A stretch of DNA of 12,009 nucleotides from Flavobacteriia bacterium (GTDB lineage: Bacteria; Bacteroidota; Bacteroidia; Flavobacteriales; Flavobacteriaceae): assembly GCA_018500075.1 (NCBI GenBank), contig JAHBAN010000231.1:1-12009 (forward strand). Direction: 5' to 3'. Under the pieces are notes generated by a model. The model worked only from the letters and a program-made list of their open reading frames with translations. It had not been told where the DNA came from and ran no database searches. Both the position numbers and the translations under genes were made by a program. Positions 1 through 6,822 of the stretch are shown here, piece after piece; the first letter of the stretch is position 1; every line of letters begins with the position of its first letter.

Positions 1-17
1 CACTTGGAAGATCCGAA

Positions 18-941
18 ATGAACCTCGCCGCCATCCCCTTCCCCGATATCTCACCCGAGATTTTCTCCATCGAGATCGGGTCCCTGACTTTTGCCCTCAG
101 GTGGTATGCGCTTGCCTATATTGCCGGATTGCTGCTGGGATGGCAGCTCTGTGTTCGGCTTATTCGAAACGTTGAGTTTTGGCGGGATCAAACTCCGCCT
201 ATGACATCTCTGCAGCTGGAACAGCTGCTGAATTGGGTTGTTGTGGGTGTAATTCTGGGTGGGCGGCTTGGTTTTGTGCTGTTCTATCAACCCGATTATT
301 ATCTGGCGCGGCCTTTGGAAATTCTCAAAGTGTGGCAAGGTGGAATGTCCTTCCACGGCGGTTTTTTGGGCGTATCGGTTGCGGCGCTGGTGTTCGCTTT
401 GCGCAACCGGTTGGAAATTCTCGGTTTGGCAGATCTTCTAGCGCTTTCGGCCCCGATCGGCCTGCTTCTGGGGCGGGTCGCAAATTTCATAAACGCCGAA
501 CTTTGGGGGCGCCCGACCACCCTTCCCTGGGGCGTAGTCTTCCCGGGCGAGGCCGCCCAGTCTTGCGCCGGAGCAATAGGATTGTGTGCCCGGCACCCGT
601 CTCAGATTTATGAAGCCGCGTTGGAGGGGTTGGTGTTGGGGGCGGTTCTACTGACCCTCGCCCTGCGTCGCAAATGGTTGCATAGCCCTGGTGCTCTGAC
701 CGGGATGTTCCTTGCGGGCTATGGCTCCGCACGCTTTCTGGTCGAGTTCGTCCGCCAACCCGATATGCAATTTGTTACGGAAGAAAACCCGATTGGTCAT
801 GCACTGCATTTCGGCACTGGGGGACTGACCATGGGGCAAATTCTCTCCCTGCCCATGATCCTGACCGGAGTCGCTCTGATCTGGTGGGTTCGATCGGACC
901 GGGCCAACCGGAAGCCGAAAAAACATGTCGAAGTGGGTTGA
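18..941 (+). CDS. lgt: Prolipoprotein diacylglyceryl transferase (Lgt)
   Basis: Lgt is the inner-membrane enzyme that moves diacylglyceryl from phosphatidylglycerol to the lipobox cysteine of prolipoproteins, the first step of lipoprotein maturation. The 307-residue product is slightly longer than most family members and very hydrophobic, with several membrane segments. Family motifs are in order: GRLGFVLFY (82-90), VWQGGMSFHGG (105-115) with the conserved histidine H113, the signature GRVANFINAELWG (152-164), HPSQIYEA (193-200) and YGSARFLVEFVRQPD (235-249). The ATG is preceded by GGAAG (6-10) at suitable spacing. It lies 50 bases upstream of copA on the same strand, so the two are probably co-transcribed. 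A core-genome lgt would not be expected in this context, so this is probably an extra copy serving the metal block; that is inference. Confidence 0.93.
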   Translation: MNLAAIPFPDISPEIFSIEIGSLTFALRWYALAYIAGLLLGWQLCVRLIRNVEFWRDQTPPMTSLQLEQLLNWVVVGVILGGRLGFVLFYQPDYYLARPLEILKVWQGGMSFHGGFLGVSVAALVFALRNRLEILGLADLLALSAPIGLLLGRVANFINAELWGRPTTLPWGVVFPGEAAQSCAGAIGLCARHPSQIYEAALEGLVLGAVLLTLALRRKWLHSPGALTGMFLAGYGSARFLVEFVRQPDMQFVTEENPIGHALHFGTGGLTMGQILSLPMILTGVALIWWVRSDRANRKPKKHVEVG

Positions 942-991
942 TCCTACCCCCACGGGAACCCCCACGCTTGTCGCATAGATTGGAGAAAACG

Positions 992-3382
992 ATGTCAAAT
1001 AAGACCGATCATCACCACGATCACCAGCATCATGACGCGGATCCAGAAGGGCATTCCGACATGGTGTTGAAAGCTGTTGACCCTGTCTGCGGTATGAGCG
1101 TGGAGGTCACGCAGGACACGCTCTCTAAGGATCAGGAGGGGGAAACCTACTACTTCTGCTCGGACCGGTGTCTTACCCAGTTCAAAACCGACCCCTGGCT
1201 TTACGCGTTCAGCGGCGGCGCGGATGGCAGGATGCATGAAGGCGCGCCTGGTGCTTCAACCACTCCGGTCGCTCCGGGCACAAAATGGACCTGTCCGATG
1301 CATCCGGAAATCATCCGAGATGAACCCGGATCCTGCCCGATCTGCGGGATGGCCTTGGAAACCGTTTTGCCCTCGGACGAACAAAACGAAGAATTGACTG
1401 ATTTCACCCGTCGCATGTGGGTCAGTTCCGCTGCGGCGGTACCTCTGGTCGTTCTCACGATGGGCGAACTTGTCGGATTGCCCGTGCGGGATTGGCTCGG
1501 CCATCAGCTGGCAACATATGTCGAGTTCCTGATTGCCACCCCAATTATCCTTTGGGCGGCGCAACCGTTCTTTGCCCGAGGTGTTGAATCGGTACGAAAC
1601 CGGTCACCGAATATGTGGACCTTGATCGCGCTTGGGGTTGGGGCAGCCTATGTTTACTCCCTATTCGCTACATTCCTGCCAAACCTGTTCCCTGACCAGT
1701 ACAGAACTAAAGGTGGGGTCGGCACCTATTACGAGGCCGCTGTTGTCATCATCGCGCTTGTTTTTGTCGGTCAGGTCCTGGAACTTCGCGCGCGCGAACG
1801 CACCGGGGATGCGATCCGTGCTCTGCTCGATTTGGCACCAAAAATGGCGCGGGTCATTCTGCCCGATGGACTGGAGCGGGATGTGCCTCTTGAGCAGGTC
1901 GTTGTCGGAGATTTACTGCGGGTTCGGCCGGGTGACAGCATTCCGGTCGACGCGACCGTGATCGAGGGCCATTCATCGATTGATGAAAGCATGATCACTG
2001 GCGAGCCAGTGCCGGTTGAAAAGACAGAAGGTGACCGGGTGACCGGCGGCACAATTAACAAGAATGGATCTCTTGCCGTCCGCGCAACCCAGGTAGGCGC
2101 TGATACAGTCTTGTCACAAATTGTCGAAATGGTTGCGGGTGCCCGTCGTTCGCGCGCGCCAATTCAGGGCCTTGCTGACCGCGTGTCATCTGTATTCGTG
2201 CCGACTGTCGTGTTGATCGCTATCGTTGCATTTGTCTCCTGGGTGGTCCTGGGCCCTGAGCCGGCACTTGCCTTCGCTATCGCGGCGGCCGTGTCGGTTC
2301 TGATCATCGCCTGCCCCTGTGCGCTTGGCCTGGCAACTCCGATATCGATCACCACAGCGGCTGGGCGGGGCGCGCAAGCCGGAGTTCTGATCAAGGATGC
2401 GGAAGCGCTTGAGCGTATGGCGCGTGTGGATACGATTATCGTGGACAAAACAGGCACTCTAACCCTTGGCAAGCCCGAGCTGACCAATGTCGTGGCCTTT
2501 TCCGATCTCACGAGTGACACCGTTCTCAAGCTCGCAGCAGCACTCGAGTTGGGATCAGAGCACCCGTTGGCAGAGGCGATCGTCGAAGGGGCGCGGAGTC
2601 GAGGAATTACCTTGCCCAAAGCCGACAGCTTTGAAGCCGTGACTGGCAAAGGTGTTCAAGGCACCATCGCAGGTCAAACCGTTGCGCTTGGGAATACCGC
2701 AATGATGCAACTCTTGAGTATCGAAACCTCGGGGATTGAAGACTCCATGGATGCCCTGCGCATGGAAGGTAAGACGGCAATGTTTGTCGCCCTGGACGGC
2801 GCACTTGCAGGGGTTGTCGCGGTTGCCGATCCCATCAAGCCGACGACGGCCGGAGCCATTCGTGACCTGCACGATTTGGGGCTCAAGGTGATCATGGCAA
2901 CAGGTGACAACCAACGAACCGCCGAAGCCGTCGCCGGCTCACTGGGTATTGATGATGTTCGCGCTGGTGTTCTGCCCGAAGACAAGAAAGCGCTGGTGGA
3001 AGAACTACACGCCCGTGGACATCGGGTGGCGATGGCCGGCGACGGGGTCAACGACGCGCCTGCATTGGCGGCAGCCGATGTGGGGATCGCTATGGGGACC
3101 GGAGCTGATGTCGCGGTGGAAAGTGCCGGTATCACACTGCTGGGCGGGGATCTTGTCGGTATCGTACGGGCACGCAAATTGGCCAAGGCGACACTGCGCA
3201 ATATCAAGCAGAACCTGTTCTTCGCCTTTGCCTACAATGCGGCGGGCGTGCCGATAGCGGCAGGTGTCCTTTATCCGCTGCTCGGCATTTTGTTGTCGCC
3301 AATGATCGCTGCAGCCGCAATGAGCTTGTCTTCGGTCTCGGTGATATCCAACGCGCTGCGCTTGCGTCGCGTCAAACTCTGA
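992..3382 (+). CDS. copA: Copper-translocating P1B-type ATPase with YHS and heavy-metal-binding N-terminus
   Basis: This inner-membrane ATP-driven pump exports Cu(I), possibly Ag(I). I start it at the ATG at 992 (796 aa), which has TGGAGA (981-986) just upstream; an in-frame ATG at 884 would overlap lgt and add a non-conserved leader. Domains in order: a His-rich tail (HHHDHQHHD, 7-15); a YHS domain (about 28-70; C33, C56, C60); a heavy-metal-binding domain with CPMHPE (101-106) and CPICGM (115-120); the actuator loop TGEP (336-339); the membrane CPC (441-443); the phosphorylation site DKTGT (485-489); the nucleotide-domain HP (524-525); and GDGVNDAP (683-690). The YN(x4)P motif (748-754) and MxxSS (777-781) in the last two helices are the Cu+ subclass signature. 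No CxxC-type HMA domain is present; the YHS and metal-binding modules take that place. The CDF fragment follows 22 bases downstream. Confidence 0.95.
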   Translation: MSNKTDHHHDHQHHDADPEGHSDMVLKAVDPVCGMSVEVTQDTLSKDQEGETYYFCSDRCLTQFKTDPWLYAFSGGADGRMHEGAPGASTTPVAPGTKWTCPMHPEIIRDEPGSCPICGMALETVLPSDEQNEELTDFTRRMWVSSAAAVPLVVLTMGELVGLPVRDWLGHQLATYVEFLIATPIILWAAQPFFARGVESVRNRSPNMWTLIALGVGAAYVYSLFATFLPNLFPDQYRTKGGVGTYYEAAVVIIALVFVGQVLELRARERTGDAIRALLDLAPKMARVILPDGLERDVPLEQVVVGDLLRVRPGDSIPVDATVIEGHSSIDESMITGEPVPVEKTEGDRVTGGTINKNGSLAVRATQVGADTVLSQIVEMVAGARRSRAPIQGLADRVSSVFVPTVVLIAIVAFVSWVVLGPEPALAFAIAAAVSVLIIACPCALGLATPISITTAAGRGAQAGVLIKDAEALERMARVDTIIVDKTGTLTLGKPELTNVVAFSDLTSDTVLKLAAALELGSEHPLAEAIVEGARSRGITLPKADSFEAVTGKGVQGTIAGQTVALGNTAMMQLLSIETSGIEDSMDALRMEGKTAMFVALDGALAGVVAVADPIKPTTAGAIRDLHDLGLKVIMATGDNQRTAEAVAGSLGIDDVRAGVLPEDKKALVEELHARGHRVAMAGDGVNDAPALAAADVGIAMGTGADVAVESAGITLLGGDLVGIVRARKLAKATLRNIKQNLFFAFAYNAAGVPIAAGVLYPLLGILLSPMIAAAAMSLSSVSVISNALRLRRVKL

Positions 3383-3390
3383 TCCGCAAA

Positions 3391-3398
3391 AAAGGGGG
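3391..3398 (+). promoter_or_regulatory. Ribosome binding site of the truncated CDF gene
   Basis: AAAGGGGG lies six bases before the ATG at 3405. The strong site shows that this was a functional gene start before the coding region was broken. Confidence 0.6.
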
Positions 3399-3404
3399 CT
3401 AGCC

Positions 3405-3593
3405 ATGGCAAACGGGCATCAAGGGCATATGCCTTCCAGCGGGCGGGCTTTGGTGATTTCAGCTTGGCTGACGGGCGTGTATTTCGTCATTGAACTTGGA
3501 ATTGGCCTTTGGACGGGCTCAATCGCCGTAATCTCGGACGCGTTTCATACCTTCTCAGCCCATATATACGTTTACACTCTTTTATGTTTCTAA
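3405..3593 (+). pseudogene. Truncated cation diffusion facilitator (CzcD-like) N-terminal fragment
   Basis: CDF proteins are inner-membrane antiporters exporting Zn, Co, Cd or related divalent ions and normally have about 300 residues. Only the first 52 residues look genuine: a short His-containing tail, a first membrane segment (about 14-35), and the start of the second with SIAVISDAFHTFSA (39-52), typical of the CDF second helix. After codon 52 (ends at 3560) the reading becomes HIYVYTLLCF and stops at 3591-3593; the usual continuation (hydrophobic helices, His-rich loop, cytoplasmic domain) is absent from all frames downstream. This is a deletion or insertion breakpoint, not a frameshift. 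The product is very unlikely to transport. It was probably the third gene of the lgt-copA unit. Confidence 0.8.
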
Positions 3594-3598
3594 ACATA
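3583..3598. repeat. Short inverted repeat next to the CDF breakpoint
   Basis: TATGTTT (3583-3589) and AAACATA (3592-3598) are perfect inverted arms around CT. The element sits 22 bases after the CDF breakpoint in AT-rich DNA unlike either flank. It could be a recombinase or regulator site, or chance in AT-rich sequence. Confidence 0.4.
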
Positions 3599-3881
3599 CA
3601 CTTCCATAGGCTTGTTGGTCCGCCCTGCCGTACCGTTGTGGTGAAGAGCGGGACATGCGGCAGTTGCGCGATGACACACATCTGAGACTGAACGGCGAGG
3701 TGCGGATGTATCGTCGTGAGCGCAGCCTTTGGGTCTCAAGGTCGTTCGCTAATAACCACCAAGCCCATGAGCACGCGTTCGCGCGGATGTGCGCGCGTGC
3801 TTAAATTAGGGAAAAAGACAAGTCACTGACACCGCTGGATAGCGTAGCTCTACGTCATTTTGTCTCGCTGGTTGTCTCGCT
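3594..3881. other. Non-coding stretch between CDF fragment and tRNA-Lys terminator
   Basis: I see no recognisable gene here. The longest possible plus-strand reading with an ATG is 3655-3804 (49 codons), starting MRQLRDDTHLRLNGEVRMYR; it has no clear ribosome binding site. Its first 30 residues faintly resemble the N-terminus of some tyrosine recombinases, which would fit a tRNA-side remnant, but the match is too weak to call. The segment also holds the 10-base direct repeat at 3860-3881. Confidence 0.5.
3860..3881. repeat. 10-base direct repeat (TTGTCTCGCT, two copies)
   Basis: TTGTCTCGCT occurs at 3860-3869 and again at 3872-3881, separated by two bases. It lies immediately beyond the tRNA terminator. 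The function is unknown; arm-type recombinase sites or slippage are both possible. Confidence 0.55.
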
Positions 3882-3920
3882 AAAAAACAAAGGGCTCAGC
3901 GCAAATAGCGCTAAGCCCTT
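3882..3920 (-). terminator. Rho-independent terminator of tRNA-Lys
   Basis: Read on the minus strand, the arms 3908-3920 and 3890-3902 form a 13-position stem with one mismatch (3913 against 3897) around a five-base loop. The stem is followed by a T-rich tail (TTTGTTTTTT). It begins eight bases after the tRNA CCA end, so it should end the tRNA transcript. Confidence 0.85.
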
Positions 3921-3927
3921 GATTTAA

Positions 3928-4003
3928 TGGTGAGCCGTGATGGGTTCGAACCATCGACCTACTGATTAAAAGTCAGTTGCTCTACCAACTGAGCTAACGG
4001 CCC
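3928..4003 (-). tRNA. tRNA-Lys (anticodon TTT)
   Basis: The minus strand folds into a complete 76-base cloverleaf. The acceptor stem GGGCCGT pairs with ACGGCTC (one G-U), the D arm is GCTC/GAGC, the anticodon stem is ACTGA/TCAGT around loop CTTTTAA, and the T arm is GATGG-TTCGAAC-CCATC. The anticodon TTT is at 3968-3970 and the 3' CCA is encoded (3928-3930). It has its own promoter and terminator. Its 3' end faces the accessory metal block, as expected if the tRNA served as an integration site. Confidence 0.97.
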
Positions 4004-4014
4004 ACTAGGCGGCC

Positions 4015-4043
4015 TATCTAGAAAGAGAGAGGGGGGCGGTCAA
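4015..4043 (-). promoter_or_regulatory. Sigma-70-type promoter of tRNA-Lys
   Basis: On the minus strand TTGACC (4043-4038) and TAGATA (4020-4015) are separated by 17 bases, close to the bacterial housekeeping consensus. The -10 box ends 11 bases before the mature tRNA 5' end, giving a start a few bases upstream of it. Confidence 0.75.
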
Positions 4044-4109
4044 CCCCGAAAATCGCGGAAAGTGAGGCTGATACTGGATTATATTGCGGCGGCGGCGTAT
4101 ATGCGGCCT

Positions 4110-4928
4110 ATGAACACGCGCGAGACACATATTCCCTTCATGAAAATGCACGGGCTGGGCAATGATTTTGTCATTATCGACTCGCGCGGCGCGGGGGGGC
4201 GCGTTGATTCTGCGCTTGCCCGCGCGATGGGCGACAGGCACCGCGGCGTCGGCTTTGACCAGCTCGCCGAGCTGACGGACTCGCCCACAGCAGATCTGCA
4301 TCTGCGCTTCTGGAATTCCGACGGCTCCACGGCCGGGGCCTGTGGCAATGCCACGCGCTGCATTGCCCGCCATATTCTCGTCCAGACAGGCAAAACCAGC
4401 CTGCATATCACAACAGAACGCGGCGATCTCTTTGCCCATGACGCAGGCGAGGGCCTCACCTCGGTTAATATGGGCGCGCCACTGCTGAATTGGGACGAGA
4501 TTCCGCTCGCCGAAGCTATGGACACTCTGGCCTTGCCGATTGAGGGCGCGCCGACAGCCACGAGCATGGGCAATCCGCATTGCACCTTCTTTGTCGAGGA
4601 TGCCGAGGCCGTCGCCGTCACAGACCTCGGCCCTGTCTATGAACATCACCCGCTCTTTCCCGCCCGCACCAATGTCCAATGGGCCAGCCTTGTCGGCCCC
4701 GATCATATCAGAATGCGGGTCTGGGAGCGCGGCGCAGGGCTGACCGAGGCCTCCGGCACATCATCCTGCGCCACGGTTGTGGCCGCTGCCCGGCGCGGTC
4801 TTCTGAGCGGGCGCAAGGCCCGCGTTGATCTTGACGGCGGGACGCTTTTCATTGACTGGCGCGACGATGGCGTCTGGATGACAGGGCCGACGGCCCATGT
4901 TTTTGACGGTCAGTGGCGTCTGACATGA
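4110..4928 (+). CDS. dapF: Diaminopimelate epimerase (DapF) with a Cys-to-Ser change at the second catalytic position
   Basis: DapF interconverts LL- and meso-diaminopimelate in the cytoplasm, feeding lysine and peptidoglycan synthesis. From the ATG at 4110 the product has 272 residues, close to the usual 274-280, and begins in family style with MKMHGLGNDF (11-20). ATGs at 4062, 4101 and 4140 are alternative starts; none has a strong Shine-Dalgarno. The first catalytic cysteine is C78 in GACGN. The second is normally the Cys of ERGAGxTxACGxG (Cys217 in E. coli); here the segment reads ERGAGLTEASGTSSC (206-220), so the position is S215, with a cysteine at 220 where E. coli also has one. Everything else is well conserved, including MTGPTAHVFDG (257-267). 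The stop overlaps the mtaB start (ATGA). Confidence 0.92.
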   Translation: MNTRETHIPFMKMHGLGNDFVIIDSRGAGGRVDSALARAMGDRHRGVGFDQLAELTDSPTADLHLRFWNSDGSTAGACGNATRCIARHILVQTGKTSLHITTERGDLFAHDAGEGLTSVNMGAPLLNWDEIPLAEAMDTLALPIEGAPTATSMGNPHCTFFVEDAEAVAVTDLGPVYEHHPLFPARTNVQWASLVGPDHIRMRVWERGAGLTEASGTSSCATVVAAARRGLLSGRKARVDLDGGTLFIDWRDDGVWMTGPTAHVFDGQWRLT

Positions 4929-6187
4929 GCGCGCCCAAGTTTACGACCCTGGGCTGCCGTCTCAACGCCTATGAGAGCGAGGCCATGCGCGAGCTGGCCG
5001 CAGCGGCGGGCCTGAGCAATGTGCAGGTGGTCAATACCTGCGCCGTCACAGCCGAGGCCGTGCGCAAAGCCAAAAAGGAGATCCGCAGGCTCGCCCGCGA
5101 AACACCGGATGCACCCATCATCGTCACAGGCTGCGCCGCCCAGACCGAGCCGGAGACATTCGCGGCCATGGCCGAAGTCACCCGCGTGATCGGCAATCAC
5201 GAGAAAATGCAGCCCGACACATGGCAGAGCCTCGCGCCCGACCTGATTGGCGAGACAGAAAAAGTCATCGTCAATGATATCATGTCCGTGACAGAGACAG
5301 CCGGCCATATGATCGACGGCTTCGGCAGCCGCTCGCGCGCCTATGTGCAGGTCCAGAACGGCTGCGATCACCGCTGCACCTTCTGCATCATTCCTTATGG
5401 CCGGGGCAACTCTCGCTCTGTGCCAGCGGGTGTTGTTGTCGAGCAGATCAAGCGCCTCGTCGGGCGCGGCTTTAACGAGGTTGTGCTCACAGGGGTTGAT
5501 CTGACAAGCTGGGGCGCCGACCTGCCCGCAAGCCCGCGCTTTGGCGATCTGGTGATGCGGATCCTAAAGCTCGTGCCCGACTTGCCGCGCCTGCGGATTT
5601 CCTCGATCGACTCTATCGAAGCCGATGACAACCTGATGCAAGCGATCGCCACAGAGCCGCGTCTCATGCCGCATCTCCACCTGAGTTTGCAGCATGGCGA
5701 CGATCTCATTCTCAAGCGCATGAAGCGGCGGCACCTGCGCGATGATGCGATCCGCTTTACCGAAGAGGCGCTTGCGCTGCGCCCTGACATGACCTTCGGT
5801 GCCGATATCATCGCCGGATTCCCCACCGAGACAGAGGCGCATTTTGCGAACTCGCTCAAGCTGGTCGACGACTGCCAGCTCACCTGGCTCCATGTCTTCC
5901 CCTATTCCGCCCGCGAAGGCACGCCCGCCGCGCGGATGCCTGCGGTCCAAGGCCAAGCCATCAAGGCGCGCGCCGCCGCCCTGCGCGCCGCAGGCGAGCG
6001 CCGTGTTGCCACCCATCTCGCCGCTCAACAGGGCCGCCAGCATTCGATCCTGATGGAAAACGCCCATATGGGCCGCACCGAGCAGTTCACAGAGGTGCGC
6101 TTTGAAGCGCCCCAAACCGAAGGCGCGCTTGTCAACGGTCGCATCACAGGCCAGGACGGAGCCGTGCTTCTCGCCGAGGCGCTCTGA
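4925..6187 (+). CDS. mtaB: tRNA N6-threonylcarbamoyladenosine(37) methylthiotransferase (MtaB)
   Basis: MtaB is a radical-SAM enzyme that adds a methylthio group to t6A37 in ANN-decoding tRNAs, giving ms2t6A. The 420-residue product has the N-terminal UPF0004 domain with cluster cysteines C11, C39 and C70. The radical-SAM motif CDHRCTFC follows (C147, C151, C154), continuing IIPYGRGNSRS, which is the MtaB rather than MiaB form. A C-terminal TRAM-like RNA-binding region covers about 365-420. I chose the ATG at 4925, which overlaps the dapF stop (ATGA) and implies translational coupling; the upstream GTG at 4913 adds only four residues. Pairing with dapF and with the tRNA-Lys nearby (t6A37 occurs in Lys tRNAs) is notable but may be coincidental. 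Confidence 0.92.
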   Translation: MSAPKFTTLGCRLNAYESEAMRELAAAAGLSNVQVVNTCAVTAEAVRKAKKEIRRLARETPDAPIIVTGCAAQTEPETFAAMAEVTRVIGNHEKMQPDTWQSLAPDLIGETEKVIVNDIMSVTETAGHMIDGFGSRSRAYVQVQNGCDHRCTFCIIPYGRGNSRSVPAGVVVEQIKRLVGRGFNEVVLTGVDLTSWGADLPASPRFGDLVMRILKLVPDLPRLRISSIDSIEADDNLMQAIATEPRLMPHLHLSLQHGDDLILKRMKRRHLRDDAIRFTEEALALRPDMTFGADIIAGFPTETEAHFANSLKLVDDCQLTWLHVFPYSAREGTPAARMPAVQGQAIKARAAALRAAGERRVATHLAAQQGRQHSILMENAHMGRTEQFTEVRFEAPQTEGALVNGRITGQDGAVLLAEAL

Positions 6188-6819
6188 TGCCGCCTGTCCT
6201 CTGGTCGTTCCGCCGCTGCCCCTATGCCATGCGCGCGCGCCTCGGCCTCGCCGCCGCAGGACAGCCCGTCCACCTGCGCGAAATCCTGCTGCGTGACAAG
6301 CCCGCCGCCTTCCTCGCCGCCTCAAAGAGCGCCACCGTGCCCTGCCTTGATCTGGGCACAGAACAGATCGACGAAAGCCTTGATATCATGCTCTGGGCGC
6401 TCGCGCAGAACGACCCCGAGGCGCTGCTCGATATGCCCCCGCTCGGCCATGAGCTGATCGCCGAATGCGACGGCCCCTTCAAACAGGCGCTCGACCGCAG
6501 CAAATACGCCACCCGCTATCCAGACAGCGATCCGCAGGATGCACGCAGCAAGGCCAGCGCCTTTATTGCAAAGCTCGAAGCCCAGATCGGCGCAGGCCCG
6601 TGGCTTTTCGGCACGGCTCCCAAACTGGCCGATCTGGCGATCTTGCCGTTCGTGCGCCAGTTTGCCCATATTGACCAAACATGGTTTGCCGCACAGCCCT
6701 GGCCTGCGGTGCAAGGCTGGCTCGCCGCGTTCAAAGCCGCGCCCCGCTTTGCCGCGATCATGCAAAAATACCCGCCGTGGCAGCCTCCCGAGGCAGGTCA
6801 CCCCTTTCCCGAAAGCTGA
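6187..6819 (+). CDS. Glutathione S-transferase family protein, CPYA type
   Basis: The 210-residue protein has a thioredoxin-fold GST N-terminal domain with CPYAMRAR (11-18), where C11 is the likely catalytic or glutathione-contacting residue, the cis-proline segment TVP (50-52) and the glutathione-binding ES pair (63-64). An all-helical C-terminal domain follows, with the FGTAPKLADLAILPF segment (about 140-154) that acts as the usual capping-box helix. The CPY motif suggests omega/beta or glutaredoxin-like thiol chemistry rather than simple conjugation, but the substrate is unknown. Its ATG shares a base with the mtaB stop (TGATG), so it is coupled to mtaB. Confidence 0.85.
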   Translation: MPPVLWSFRRCPYAMRARLGLAAAGQPVHLREILLRDKPAAFLAASKSATVPCLDLGTEQIDESLDIMLWALAQNDPEALLDMPPLGHELIAECDGPFKQALDRSKYATRYPDSDPQDARSKASAFIAKLEAQIGAGPWLFGTAPKLADLAILPFVRQFAHIDQTWFAAQPWPAVQGWLAAFKAAPRFAAIMQKYPPWQPPEAGHPFPES

Positions 6820-6822
6820 CAA

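Larger units (their letters stand above)
1..3927. other. Accessory metal-handling block ending at tRNA-Lys (probable laterally acquired segment)
   Basis: This stretch holds lgt, a copper-type P1B ATPase and a truncated CDF transporter, all on the plus strand, followed by non-coding DNA up to the 3' end of tRNA-Lys. Its genes use many T- and A-ending codons (TTG, GTT, TTT), while the genes to the right strongly prefer C/G endings plus ACA for threonine. The abrupt loss of the transporter after base 3560 and the adjacent tRNA 3' end suggest an integrated and then eroded island. The left end is outside the window, and no complete integrase, transposase or duplicated tRNA end is visible, so the island reading is inference. 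Confidence 0.5.

Noticed and set aside
884..991. N-terminal extension of copA from the ATG at 884
   Set aside because: It would overlap lgt, is not conserved in kind with P1B ATPases, and the ATG at 992 has a good Shine-Dalgarno.
4080..4085. TATATT as a -10 box for dapF
   Set aside because: No -35 element at 16 to 18 bases upstream; AT content alone is not enough.
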